A DNA stretch of 64,000 nt from Hymenobacter volaticus (GCF_022921055.1 NZ_CP095069.1:49937-113936); one strand, 5' to 3'; positions 20,097 through 29,153 are shown, numbered from the stretch's first letter. Made by a program: numbers and translations. Notes: a model not told the origin generated them from the sequence alone.

Positions 20097-22400
20097 TTAG
20101 GCGTTTACTTTGCGAATACGCACGGCGGCATACTTGAAGTGGGGCTGCTTGCTGATTGGGTCCCATTCAGTTAGAGTCAATTCGTTAACCGCACGCGGCC
20201 GGTCGTCCTGGTCCCAGTAGCCATAATGAAAGGGAACGAAGATTAGCCCCGGCTCGATGTCGCCCACGCGAGCGGGCTCTTGTACCTTGCCCCGCCGCGA
20301 CTTTACCTCTATCATGTCTCCTTCAACTATACCGTAATGGGCAGCGTCTTCGGTTGAGAGTTGAACGTAAGCGTCGGGCGCAGCCTCTTGTAATTCGCGG
20401 GAACGGCCGGTTTTGGTGCGTGTGTGGAAGTGGAATACCACCCGGCCCGTGGTGAGCCAGAGCGGGTATTGCGCGTCGGGTTTTTCGTGGGGCGGTTCGT
20501 AGTCTATCCCTTTGAGGAAGGCTTTGCCCTTGGGGTCGAGTAGCTTGTAATCGTCTTGGGAACGGGGGGTACCAGTTTCTAGATCGTGGCCGTAGTCTTC
20601 GCAATAGTCAACATCGGTGCTGAATACGCCGTTTTCATAGAGGTGCTTTTTGCCATCAGGATACTGCTCGTTGCAGGGCCATTGAATTCCTGAGCCACCC
20701 GTAAGCTTCGCATAGCTGAGACCAGTGTAGTCGCAAGGGCGGCCACGCGTGCATTCGCGCCAGGCGTTAAAGCCATCCTCGGTGGTTTGCCAGGTACTGG
20801 TGAGCAGTGGCTTGCCATCTTTGTCGCGGAAGTCCATGCGCCGAGAGTAGTCCACAAAAATGTCGAAGTCAGAACGTGCCTTGCCCGGTGGATCAACGGC
20901 TTTATGGGAGATGTGAACTGTGCGGCCTACGTTGGTGAAGCAACCCGTTTTTTCACCCCAGATAGCGGCCGGCAATACCACATCCGCCAAGGCTGTAGTT
21001 TCAGTGGGAAAGGCATCCTGTACCACCACAAATAGGTCGTCCTTGGCCAAGATCTTGCGCGCCCGGTCCAGATCGGGCATTGAAACCAGCGGATTAGTGG
21101 CGCTGATCCAAAGCATTTTGATGGAACCCTGCTCGCAGTAACGCCAGATTTGCATGGCGTGCGTAGGCGGCGCCCAATGCGGAATCTGATCCGGGTGCAC
21201 GTTCCACAGGTCAGCTAGCTCCTGAATGTGCTTTTCGTTACTCCAGTTGCGAAAGCCAGGTAAGTCGCCATCGGCGCCGCACTCCCGCGTATTCTGGGCT
21301 GTGGGTTGGCCATTCATTTGGTAGATGCCGCTGCCATCGTGGCCAATAAGCCCGCGCAACAAATGCAAGTTGTTGACCTGCACCGCCGCTGCCGTAGCCT
21401 GCATCGATTGGTAAACGCCTTGCAAAGCCGTCGAAACCAAAGTATTGCAAGTACCCAGAATGTGAGCGGCCTCGCGCAGCTTAGCAGCGGGTACGCCCGT
21501 TAGCTGTTCTACGCGCTCCGGCGTCCATTTGGCTACCACTTGCTTTAGCTCCTCGAAGCCTATGGTATGCGCGTCGATGTATTCTTGGTTGATATGGCCG
21601 GCTTCAATGATGAGGTGTAGCAGTCCGTTCATCACGGGCACGTTAGTGCCCACCCGAGGTGCCAAGTGTACAGTAGCTTTTTCGGCGGTGTAAGTCGCAC
21701 GAGGATCAATAACCACCAGCTTGGGCGGATTAGGCCCAGCTAAGCGGTCAAGTACCCGCATCCAAAGCACGGTTTGCTGCGAGGCAATGTTGTGGCCGAC
21801 GTGCAAAATGGCTTCGGTGGTGTCCAGGTCAGAGTAAGAACCGGGCTGGCCATCCGAACCGAATGACTCTTTCAGAGCGGCCGCCGCGGTAGCTGTACAT
21901 AAGCGGGTATTACCGTCCATGTGGGGAGTGCCAAGACCGGCTTTACCCACAATACCCAAGGCATAATACTCTTCTAGAAACAGCTGCCCGGACGTGTAGA
22001 ACCCAATGGAACTGCTCGTGTGCTTTTCGATCAGCTCTTTGGACTTCTGCACAATCAAGTTCATGGCCTCGTCCCAGGTTGCTTCTTCCAGCTGGCCATT
22101 GCGACGAATCAGCGGTTTGGTCAACCGGTCAGGACTGTTATTCGCAACCCATCCATTTAACCCTTTAGGCCCCAGTCGGCCGTGGTTAACGCTGTCGACA
22201 GCCCGACCCCGCACACCCACAATGCGGCCCTCTTTCACTCCAATATCCACACCGCAACCATTAGAACATAAAACGCAAGCTGATTGCACCCAATGGTCCG
22301 GTTCTACTTCAAGCCGCTCGTCAACGCGTACCGACCATTGACCTTCGTAGCCGAGGCGAGGGCCCCAAATGTCTTGAATACTGTCGCGGGTTTGGATCAT
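20097..22400 (-). CDS. Molybdopterin-dependent oxidoreductase (nitrate reductase/formate dehydrogenase-like)
   Basis: This 767-residue cytoplasmic enzyme of the DMSO-reductase superfamily carries a bis-MGD cofactor. An N-terminal Fe-S motif has Cys42, Cys45 and Cys49 in ACVLCSNGCG. The expected fourth Cys is replaced by Gly77 in NHGRLGPKGLNGW. The probable Mo ligand is Cys168 in NTRLCTATAAAAL. The C-terminal cofactor-binding domain is recognisable in LWLTTGRVVFHFHTRTKTGR. The reading frame extends to 22439 with a TTG start, but I prefer the ATG at 22400 (MIQTRDSIQDIWGPR). It forms an operon with the 152-residue protein downstream. No dedicated Fe-S or membrane subunit is nearby, so the electron partner is unknown. 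Confidence 0.9.
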   Translation of the reverse strand: MIQTRDSIQDIWGPRLGYEGQWSVRVDERLEVEPDHWVQSACVLCSNGCGVDIGVKEGRIVGVRGRAVDSVNHGRLGPKGLNGWVANNSPDRLTKPLIRRNGQLEEATWDEAMNLIVQKSKELIEKHTSSSIGFYTSGQLFLEEYYALGIVGKAGLGTPHMDGNTRLCTATAAAALKESFGSDGQPGSYSDLDTTEAILHVGHNIASQQTVLWMRVLDRLAGPNPPKLVVIDPRATYTAEKATVHLAPRVGTNVPVMNGLLHLIIEAGHINQEYIDAHTIGFEELKQVVAKWTPERVEQLTGVPAAKLREAAHILGTCNTLVSTALQGVYQSMQATAAAVQVNNLHLLRGLIGHDGSGIYQMNGQPTAQNTRECGADGDLPGFRNWSNEKHIQELADLWNVHPDQIPHWAPPTHAMQIWRYCEQGSIKMLWISATNPLVSMPDLDRARKILAKDDLFVVVQDAFPTETTALADVVLPAAIWGEKTGCFTNVGRTVHISHKAVDPPGKARSDFDIFVDYSRRMDFRDKDGKPLLTSTWQTTEDGFNAWRECTRGRPCDYTGLSYAKLTGGSGIQWPCNEQYPDGKKHLYENGVFSTDVDYCEDYGHDLETGTPRSQDDYKLLDPKGKAFLKGIDYEPPHEKPDAQYPLWLTTGRVVFHFHTRTKTGRSRELQEAAPDAYVQLSTEDAAHYGIVEGDMIEVKSRRGKVQEPARVGDIEPGLIFVPFHYGYWDQDDRPRAVNELTLTEWDPISKQPHFKYAAVRIRKVNA

Positions 22401-22843
22401 ATAGCGTAGGTAGGGGTTAATGTAGCCCGGCCCGAGCAATAGTCAGCTCAAGCACAAGAAACTGGATTGTGCCTACTACGGAAATAATCCTGAAAAAGGA
22501 GAAATTTTTTAATCTTAATTTAATTTTGATACCTCGTTTCCAAGGCGCAAACACACATCGTATGAAAGCTTACTTCTCTTTTACTGCTACCCTAACTAAA
22601 CTACTTAAATATCCTTTAGTATACTTAGAAACGAACTTGGGTTTGCTGATTGCACGTCGTGCGAACTAGGTAGAACTACACGTTATATAGTGAGTTTTCT
22701 TTAATATGAGCTCGTAGAAAGCGAGGAAGCATGCCAGTACTCATACTACATTCTACACCATTTAGCGACGAGATAATCCTTTCACTTACAACGCCAAAAA
22801 GCCCGCTGGGATATCCAACGAGCTTTCACTTGAGTTCTGAGAA
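22401..22843. other. Intergenic region, AT-rich, with a terminator at its right end
   Basis: About 440 bases upstream of the oxidoreductase. A 66-codon open frame at 22469-22669 looks random. No consensus promoter for the - strand oxidoreductase was found. The terminator at 22796-22827 serves the Roadblock-like genes. Confidence 0.45.
22796..22827 (-). terminator. Intrinsic terminator downstream of the Roadblock-like genes
   Basis: On the - strand AAAGCTCGTTGG pairs, with two G-U pairs, to CCAGCGGGCTTT around a four-to-five-base loop, followed by T residues. It lies 17 bases beyond the stop codon of the second Roadblock-like gene. Confidence 0.75.
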
Positions 22844-23206
22844 TTAATTCAGAACAGCAGTATGCGATTTCAAAATCTGACGAGCAACAGCCAAGTTGGT
22901 GTCGCGGGCGTTAACGGCTAGGTAGATAAACTTGTCACCTTTAGCCGAGAGCTTAATTACGTGCAGCTGATCCGTCAGTGTCAGCAGAATATCCTGAATG
23001 GTTTGATTAAGCTTAAGAGCTGAAATAGCTTTCAACTTTTGCTTTACCACTTCAGTGTTGTAAGCAGCGGCTGTATCAATGTCGAAATCAGCGATATTGG
23101 AATGAGAGGCCAGGGCCATACCAGTTTCGGTTTCTACAACAGCAACGGCGAGCAGGGTGGGGAGCTCGTCAAGAATTTCTTTAATGGTTTGTTTAGGGGA
23201 TGACAT
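22844..23206 (-). CDS. Roadblock/LC7-like small protein (second of a tandem pair)
   Basis: The protein has 120 residues from the ATG at 23206. The open frame extends to 23260, but that adds only a hydrophobic non-family stretch. The layout fits a Roadblock/LC7 domain as in MglB: helix, then a strand pair reading VAVVETETGMALASHS, a long central helix, the strands LHVIKLSAKGDKFIYLAVN, and a last helix TNLAVARQILKSH. Such proteins bind or regulate small Ras-like GTPases (MglA type). No GTPase gene is nearby in this window. It is 46 bases downstream of a paralogue. Confidence 0.7.
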   Translation of the reverse strand: MSSPKQTIKEILDELPTLLAVAVVETETGMALASHSNIADFDIDTAAAYNTEVVKQKLKAISALKLNQTIQDILLTLTDQLHVIKLSAKGDKFIYLAVNARDTNLAVARQILKSHTAVLN

Positions 23207-23252
23207 GACGTAAAATGAGGTAAAAAGTAAGGGAAATAAAAGAAGGTGAAGG

Positions 23253-23684
23253 TTAAGCAAGCGGAGCCGTAAGGCGACGTAACAGTTCAGCAGCCATTGC
23301 CAAGTTGGTATCGGCTAAGCGGACAGCCAGAAAGCAATAACTTTGTCCATTTTGCACTGGCTTTATTAAGTGCAATTGCTCATCAAGTAGCAACGCCATT
23401 TCCGTCAGCGGCCCACCGGGGATGTGCCGGGCAGCAAGGGCTATATCAGTTGCTCTAAGCAGTTTTGCATAGCGTAAGCTTATTTGATTTGGGTTAAGCG
23501 CCGCCGTTGTCGTGTAGGAGGCAACTACGCGGCCCGATGGCACTTCAACCACACAACTCATAAGCAGGTCGGGTAATTCTTCAAGCAACTGATCTAACAC
23601 GATGCGGGCCTGTTGACCAGCCTCATTGGAAGTACCGACCGTAACTTTGCGGAGGCTGAGACGGTTTAAAAAAGGGAACTGCAT
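23253..23684 (-). CDS. Roadblock/LC7-like small protein (first of a tandem pair)
   Basis: This 143-residue paralogue of the next gene has the same order of elements: LLMSCVVEVPSGRVVASYT, a central helix, LHLIKPVQNGQSYCFLAVRL, then TNLAMAAELLRRL. The shared 'LH.IK......(F/Y)..LAV...DTNLA' core shows that the two arose by duplication. The N-terminal 20 residues (MQFPFLNRLSLRKVTVGTSN) are extra and may be a targeting or interaction tail. It is probably co-transcribed with the paralogue. The function is inferred from the MglB/Roadblock fold only. Confidence 0.68.
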   Translation of the reverse strand: MQFPFLNRLSLRKVTVGTSNEAGQQARIVLDQLLEELPDLLMSCVVEVPSGRVVASYTTTAALNPNQISLRYAKLLRATDIALAARHIPGGPLTEMALLLDEQLHLIKPVQNGQSYCFLAVRLADTNLAMAAELLRRLTAPLA

Positions 23685-23843
23685 GCAGGAGATAAAGCAG
23701 GGTAACTACCAGAAAACGGTTTCAGTCAGACAACTAAAAGCGCAAGAACAAGTCTATAGCTTTTACAAGAATCCTAATTACTAAAGGTTGAAGAGAAAAG
23801 CTTTGTTTATAGAACTTTATCAAGTCTATTTTCGAGAACGAAT

Positions 23844-23851
23844 CAAAGATA
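23844..23851 (-). promoter_or_regulatory. Candidate -7 element upstream of the Roadblock-like pair
   Basis: CAAAGATA on the + strand reads TATCTTTG on the - strand, an exact TAnnTTTG match about 160 bases before the start codon. No TTG lies at the expected -33 position, so support is weak. Confidence 0.3.
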
Positions 23852-24728
23852 GCAGACCCGGAATGGGGTAATAAGGTAATTACGGTCAGTAAAACTAATT
23901 TCACTACGAATAGCAGCTTAATCTCGATGAATTGAGTCTACAGAAATTTTGCATGTTTTCAATTGCTGCTCAATTTAAGCTTACTGCACTTTACTAAGCT
24001 CTATTGCTTGTCAAATATTCTTACTGGGAGCACTATACAATGAGCAATTTAACTGTGTAGAAAGCCAGTCACAGAGAGCAGTATAGGTTTTCCATATGAC
24101 TTGCTTTCAAACTGCTTTGTTGGTATAGCTAATAGTAAGAACGCGAGATTTAGTAGGCACCTAAATTTCAGCAATACTCTAAATGACGTTTTGAACTATA
24201 AAGCCGCTGGACTTTGCAAATCGCAAGAATATTAGCCTTAGGAATAACATAGAGCTTTGAAGTAGAAGTGAGCATGCATTAAGATAAGGTATCAACTGTT
24301 TGTGCTTATCGGTAATGAGAATAGCCAGTAATTAACTTGTTATACAGAAAAGCATTCTAGTCGTTAGACGAATTATTTACAAAACTATAATTAAAAATTA
24401 TAAAGTTATATTTATTGAATCCTGAATCAATAGTTGTTAAACTGTTTGATTAGTTATATAAAAACTTAAATAAAACCCATCATGGAGTTTTCCAAGATTG
24501 GGACACATTCTACTTAAATTCTATAATTGAAACTATATCATATGATTATTAAAAGAACTTTTAAAACCAGTTTTTAACTTTTAAGCTATGATATGACTTT
24601 ATTCATCTGAAGATTCTCTTTGTTGGAAGAGGAATTAGAGTGTTTCATCTGAAATAGCCCGTATAAAGCCTTATATGAATTTACCTGTTTCGTATAAATA
24701 GTATGAAAATAAGTGCAATTCAGTACTC

Positions 24729-24736
24729 TATCTTTG
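24729..24736 (+). promoter_or_regulatory. Candidate -7 element upstream of the membrane protein gene
   Basis: TATCTTTG matches the Bacteroidota -7 consensus and lies 42 bases before the ATG at 24779. A good -33 TTG is lacking at the expected distance. Confidence 0.35.
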
Positions 24737-24778
24737 TCCTGTTCTGAATCACTTACCACACCGCTCGCTCTATCTTTT

Positions 24779-25489
24779 ATGAAACTCAGCGCTCACCCCT
24801 TTCACCCCGTTACCGGCGCCCTGCTCCCGACTTATCGCGACGCCTATCTGCGCGGCGACCTGACCAGCAAGAACACGGCTGCCGTCGACGCCTATCTCAA
24901 AGCCAACAGCCAGCACGGCGACGCCACGCTCCGCCGCTACTACGAACTTAACCAGGCCGGCCATCAGGTGCAGCCCCTGGGCTGGGTGGCCCGCCAGTTC
25001 GAGCTCATCCGCACCGAGCCCCAGCGCTTGCGCCGCCGCGCTACCTCGCTAGTCGCGGGCAGTGCCCTGCTCGGCGGGGCTGTGTTTGCCGGCACCAACT
25101 TGCCCACCAACGAGCACGCCATCACCACCGTAACGGCCACCGAACTGCCCGCCGAGCTGCTGGCCTCTACCGAGAGCAGCACCAGTGCCAGCGCTGCCAG
25201 TGCCGCCTCAACGCTGCGCTTGAGCAGCGTGCGCGGCCGCATCCTCGACGAGAACGGCCAGCCGCTGGTCGGGGCAACCGTCATTGACAAAGTCAGTGGC
25301 CGGGGCGTGAGCACCGATGCCGCCGGCAACTATACCTTGCTCGTGCCCCTGGCCCAAACCCAGGTGCTGCAGTACGGCTACGCCGGCTACAGCGAGGAGG
25401 AAATCAAGCTCACCGGCCGCGGCACGCAGAACGTGACCCTGTTGCCCCGCCAAGAGCAAACCAAGAAACACCATTGGTGGCAGTTCTAA
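24779..25489 (+). CDS. Single-pass membrane protein with a C-terminal carboxypeptidase-regulatory-like domain
   Basis: The protein has 236 residues from the ATG at 24779 (the open frame reaches 24713). A soluble N-terminal part of about 85 residues is followed by Arg-rich RLRRRATS and one hydrophobic segment at about 89-105. A Ser/Ala/Thr-rich linker comes next, then a CarboxypepD_reg-like beta domain at 151-223 (VRGRILDENGQPLVGATV), ending in a basic/Trp tail. The positive-inside rule puts the N-terminus in the cytoplasm and the beta domain in the periplasm, a layout reminiscent of anti-sigma or TonB-linked regulators. The gene is strikingly GC-rich beside its AT-rich upstream region. The function is unknown. 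Confidence 0.75.
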   Translation: MKLSAHPFHPVTGALLPTYRDAYLRGDLTSKNTAAVDAYLKANSQHGDATLRRYYELNQAGHQVQPLGWVARQFELIRTEPQRLRRRATSLVAGSALLGGAVFAGTNLPTNEHAITTVTATELPAELLASTESSTSASAASAASTLRLSSVRGRILDENGQPLVGATVIDKVSGRGVSTDAAGNYTLLVPLAQTQVLQYGYAGYSEEEIKLTGRGTQNVTLLPRQEQTKKHHWWQF

Positions 25490-25576
25490 GCTTCAACTTA
25501 AGTTTCCTTAAACTATTACTAGGATTCTATTACAAGTTCTATCAGCAGTTAACTGTTAGTTGAATTTCCGGTATAC

Positions 25577-25607
25577 AAAGCCCACTAGTTTTGCTAGTGG
25601 GCTTTCT
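25577..25607 (+). terminator. Intrinsic terminator
   Basis: AAAGCCCACTAG at 25577-25588 pairs perfectly with CTAGTGGGCTTT at 25594-25605 around a five-base loop. It lies 88 bases after the membrane protein stop and can also work on the - strand. Confidence 0.8.
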
Positions 25608-25788
25608 CGTTTCTATTCGCTTCTAGTGTTTAGCTTACTTATAACTACTAGGTGCAACAATTACAGCTCAGCTAAGAGGCAAAACTTGAGAATAGTCTCT
25701 TTATTTCTAGCTACCAATAACGTCCAATTTTCGCTCGCTCAAGGCATGTGCGCTTCGAGCCTTTTACTGTCTAATTCAAACAATGGAT

Positions 25789-26718
25789 CTAGCTCCGGAG
25801 GGCACTCGGAGCTAGACCAGTCTGACGCTTGAAAAAGTGACAGAAGTGGGCCACATCGGTGAAGCCGAGGCTGTCGGCAATCTCCGCGCTAGTCCAGCTG
25901 GTTTGTTTAAGCAAGATTTTAGCTTCCTGCGCCAGCCGGCTGCTGAGCAGGTCGGTAGTGGTGCGGCCAGTGGTTTGCTTGAGCACCCGGTTGAGGTGGT
26001 TGACATGCACGGCCAGCTGGTCGGCATAATCTTTGGGCGTGCGCAGACGCAACTGCTGTTGCGGAGTTTCCAGCGGAAATTGTCGTTCTAGTAGCTCGAC
26101 GAACAGTGCTGTCACCCGGGCCGAAGCATTAGGGGCGTGGGCCAAGACCGGGGCTGGCTGCAGCTTCTGCCCGAAGTGAATTAGCTCCAACAGGTAGGTA
26201 CGCAGCAAATCGTACTTGTAAGCATAACCGGAGGATATTTCCTGCGCCATTTTTTTAAAAATGGTCTCAATGGCCGCGTAATCAGTATTGGTTACCTCCA
26301 ACACCGGGTAGGCTCCTAGCTGGAAAATCGGTAGTTCTTCTAGAACCACTCCACTCTTGGCGGGCAGCAGGAATTCATCGGTGAAGATGCAGAAGTAACC
26401 GGTTTGGTTTAGATCCTGTGGTAGCCACCGATAAGGCACCCGCGACGTAGCAAACCACAAAGCGTTCTGCGCAATATCTATCACCTTGTCAGCACTCTCT
26501 ACTCGACTGCGCCCGCGAATCAAACTGATTTTATAGAAGGCCCGCCGGTCGAAGGTCATGGGTGGCCGATGGCGGTAATTGGCAATCAGATCGGCTATTT
26601 GAAAGACGTTGAAATGCCCTATTTCCTGCTGAACTCCAGGAGGCAGCAACGCGCTGGTAGGCGCGCCGTCACTAGCAGCCATTTTACTGTAAAACTCTTC
26701 GAGCGAATTAGGTTTCAT
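25789..26718 (-). CDS. AraC family transcriptional regulator
   Basis: This 309-residue regulator has a sensing N-terminal half (FDRRAFYKISLIRG near 56-69) and a C-terminal AraC domain from about 205. The helix-turn-helix parts are YADQLAVHVNHLNRVLKQTT and IADSLGFTDVAHFCHFFKRQ. It is a clear paralogue of the AraC gene at 47063-47962, sharing the YADQLAVHVN.LNR segment and the overall layout. The first start codon follows a perfect 16-bp palindrome at 26736-26751, a possible autoregulatory operator. It has no obvious target gene adjacent on the same strand. Confidence 0.9.
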   Translation of the reverse strand: MKPNSLEEFYSKMAASDGAPTSALLPPGVQQEIGHFNVFQIADLIANYRHRPPMTFDRRAFYKISLIRGRSRVESADKVIDIAQNALWFATSRVPYRWLPQDLNQTGYFCIFTDEFLLPAKSGVVLEELPIFQLGAYPVLEVTNTDYAAIETIFKKMAQEISSGYAYKYDLLRTYLLELIHFGQKLQPAPVLAHAPNASARVTALFVELLERQFPLETPQQQLRLRTPKDYADQLAVHVNHLNRVLKQTTGRTTTDLLSSRLAQEAKILLKQTSWTSAEIADSLGFTDVAHFCHFFKRQTGLAPSALRS

Positions 26719-26735
26719 AATTAGCAGCTGTAAAA

Positions 26736-26751
26736 ATCAAATATATTTGAT
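26736..26751. promoter_or_regulatory. 16-bp perfect palindrome overlapping a -7 element
   Basis: ATCAAATATATTTGAT is a perfect palindrome 18 bases upstream of the AraC start codon. On the - strand it contains TATATTTG, a TAnnTTTG match. A regulator bound here would block the promoter, so this is a candidate operator. Confidence 0.45.
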
Positions 26752-27001
26752 CCTTCACTATACTGCATATTGCTGTTGCCAATTTCCTAGCTCTTATCGA
26801 GCGAGATTCCAAGAGTTGATATCAACAGACCCTTTCGCTACTGATTTAGCCTACCAACTGATATTTGGGTTTTATAGCTAACCGGACAGAGACACAACAG
26901 GCAATTTTCCTTCTGGTCCTAGCTAATGCTGTCGCAGAGATATACCACTTCCTAACCGTTTAGGCTGGCAGGCAAATCAAGGTTGCCTAGTGTTAGGTAC
27001 A

Positions 27002-27040
27002 GGTGCGCCGGAGCTAGGTTCTACCTAACCACGGCGCACC
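27002..27040. other. GC-rich hairpin
   Basis: GGTGCGCCG at 27002-27010 pairs with CGGCGCACC at 27032-27040, with an inner TAGGT/ACCTA stem. No T-run follows, so its role (terminator remnant or binding site) is unclear. Confidence 0.45.
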
Positions 27041-27157
27041 ATGATCTACATCCATAATGTCTTGTTACACTACGAGACGGCAGTCACTCCTTTAGCTACC
27101 ACTGCATCTAGCTTCATCTATAGTACCAAGGGTGACTGCAACTGAAATCCTAAGTGA

Positions 27158-28018
27158 TTAGAGATTGAATATTCTTCTTACTCCGTCTAGTAGAGCTGTA
27201 GGCTTGCGACCAAGTAGCTGTTCCAAATCCGAGCTTACTATTTCCTCCTGCCCATTTTTGATATCGGTCATGAAGCCCACAATGCGCGGAATAACAACAG
27301 TTGGTAAGCCACGAGCTTGCAACTGCTCCTCGAACGCGACAGTTTCCACGGGAGTATAGGTCACGGGCTTATTGGACAGGGTAGTCAAGGCGGCGGCTAC
27401 ATCATGGAAAGAATACGCCTCGCTACCAGTGAGGTAGTAGGTTTTATTAGTGTTGCTGTTTTCCAGTAGCACGTGCGCAATGGCCTCCCCCATTTCACTG
27501 CGCAAGGCATAGGCTACTTTGCCCTCACCCGCAGGCAACGTAATGCCAGTGGATAGCACGTGCGGGCCCGTAAACTGCGGTAGGGCTTCCATATACAGAA
27601 TGTTGCGAAATAAAACATAGGCTAGGCCGCTAGCTTTGATGTAATCTTCCGTCTGGAAGTGCCGCACCATTAACTGGTTAGTGAGCGTGCTACGGTCTTT
27701 CAGTGCACGACTCGTATAAGCCAAGCACTCCACACCTGCCTGGCGGGCAGCATCTACTACGTTGTAGTGCTGTTGAAGGGCGTCAGACTCTCCGCCACCC
27801 GATATCAGCAGCACCTTAGTCACGCCCTGCATTGCTTGCTTCAGCGAAGCCAAGTCACTATAATCACCCACACGAATGTTTATTCCTTGGGCTTGCAGGT
27901 CAGCGGCTTTGTCGGGGTCGCGCACCAAGGCGGCTAGGTTGCTAGGAGCAGTATTATTGGCGAGCGTTTGTAGCACGGCTCGGCCTAAGTGCCCAGTGGC
28001 ACCAGTTACCAAAATCAT
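27158..28018 (-). CDS. NmrA-like NAD(P)-binding oxidoreductase (quinone oxidoreductase 2-like)
   Basis: This 286-residue cytoplasmic atypical short-chain dehydrogenase has a Rossmann glycine motif TGATGHLG at residues 5-12 right after the start. LAALVRDPDKAADL follows, then the GVTKVLLISG strand, as in NmrA/YtfG-type proteins. These bind NAD(P)H and either reduce quinones or sense redox state. The frame is open to 28054 through a TTG, but the ATG at 28018 starts exactly at the family N-terminus. An AraC regulator begins 179 bases upstream on the same strand and may control it. Confidence 0.87.
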   Translation of the reverse strand: MILVTGATGHLGRAVLQTLANNTAPSNLAALVRDPDKAADLQAQGINIRVGDYSDLASLKQAMQGVTKVLLISGGGESDALQQHYNVVDAARQAGVECLAYTSRALKDRSTLTNQLMVRHFQTEDYIKASGLAYVLFRNILYMEALPQFTGPHVLSTGITLPAGEGKVAYALRSEMGEAIAHVLLENSNTNKTYYLTGSEAYSFHDVAAALTTLSNKPVTYTPVETVAFEEQLQARGLPTVVIPRIVGFMTDIKNGQEEIVSSDLEQLLGRKPTALLDGVRRIFNL

Positions 28019-28197
28019 ACGAACAGTCTTATCGGGTTGAACAAAAGGTCGCAACGACTGTCTTTGCTACTTGCTGCACGGCCGATGAGCAGGTAGTAGA
28101 ACGCTTGCTGTTGCACTAGCAAATTTCTCAGCAAGCACGCATTAGCAACATGGCCGGAAGGCGGCAGAGTTTGGCTAAACAGCGGCAGCTTCCAGCA

Positions 28198-29064
28198 CTA
28201 AGCTTGTTTATAGGCCGTGGGCGAAAGGCCTGTGCTCTTTTTGAAAAACCTACTAAAGGCGAACTGATCGATAAAATGCAGCTTCTCAGCTATCTGGTGC
28301 ATTGGCAGCGTGGTCGTTTGCAACAGAGCTTTCGCTTCCAGCACTACAGCTTCGGCTATCAGGTCGCTGGCAGTTTTTCCGGTTACTTCCCGCACTATTT
28401 CCGTCAGATACTTTGGCGTGATGCAGAGCTTGTCTGCGTAAAACGCGACAGTGCGCGCCGACGCACTGTGTACCTGAATTAATTGCTTGAACTCCGTTGT
28501 CAGTCCTTGGCTCCTTGAGTGCGCTACGGGAAGCGGGACGGATTTCTGGTCGTATAAGGCGCCTACTTCATACAACAGCCCGTTGATAATATTCTTAACG
28601 ATTTCCCTACGGCTTGCGTGCGGAGTGCGATATTTCTGCTGCAGAAAACGGAAGGAAGTGGCAATATTGGCGGCTTCTGGTGCTAAGAGAGGCAACACGT
28701 AGGTTATGGGGTTCAGCAAGAAACCGAGCTTTCCCACGTGGGCATTATTGGTGGTGATGAACTCGCTGGTGAAAAAGACTGAGAGTGCTTCGTAATCGTC
28801 GGAGATGTGCGTCCATTGCTTGATAATGTGGGGCGTTACCAACACCAAGCAGCCAGGGCCGACAACGTAGGTCTGTAGATTTATTTTCAGCTCGGCCGTT
28901 CCGCGCAGGCAGAGGCTGATTTTGTAGTAGTCGCTGCGGTATGGAACAGAGATGGGTGCGCCTGCTTTCCCTCCGGCATGGTACTCAGGGCAAAAAACCT
29001 CCGCAGCTGCCTCGTCATAGTAGGCAAACATGTGCAGCTGATACGTCGGAATCTGATTGTTCAT
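28198..29064 (-). CDS. AraC family transcriptional regulator
   Basis: The protein has 288 residues from the ATG at 29064 (the open frame to 29106 would need TTG). The N-terminal cupin-like half reads YRSDYYKISLCLRGTAELKI, and the C-terminal AraC domain has FYADKLCITPKYLTEIVRE and IAEKLHFIDQFAFSRFFKKS. The family acts as a one-component ligand-responsive activator. It is followed by the NmrA-like oxidoreductase gene, a plausible target. A Na+/H+ antiporter gene lies just upstream on the same strand. Confidence 0.9.
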   Translation of the reverse strand: MNNQIPTYQLHMFAYYDEAAAEVFCPEYHAGGKAGAPISVPYRSDYYKISLCLRGTAELKINLQTYVVGPGCLVLVTPHIIKQWTHISDDYEALSVFFTSEFITTNNAHVGKLGFLLNPITYVLPLLAPEAANIATSFRFLQQKYRTPHASRREIVKNIINGLLYEVGALYDQKSVPLPVAHSRSQGLTTEFKQLIQVHSASARTVAFYADKLCITPKYLTEIVREVTGKTASDLIAEAVVLEAKALLQTTTLPMHQIAEKLHFIDQFAFSRFFKKSTGLSPTAYKQA

Positions 29065-29153
29065 GGCGCGTGGTCGGCGGGTGAGTGTAAGGTAGCTATA
29101 AGACAAGACTATCCTGCTCGCTGATTGTTCGCTTTAAGCGTTAGGCTCTACTG

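Larger units (their letters stand above)
23685..24778. other. Long AT-rich intergenic region between divergent genes
   Basis: About 1.1 kb without a credible gene and clearly more AT-rich than flanking genes, most strongly from 24340 to 24620. It must hold the promoters of the Roadblock pair (-) and of the downstream + strand membrane protein. Candidate -7 elements are listed separately. No RNA gene or clear repeat was recognised. Confidence 0.5.
26719..27157. other. Intergenic region with a palindrome and two hairpins
   Basis: About 440 bases without a gene. It contains the palindrome at 26736-26751, a hairpin at 27002-27040, and a second imperfect stem GCAGTCAC (27080-27087) / GTGACTGC (27132-27139) that may end the NmrA-like gene transcript. 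Confidence 0.5.
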
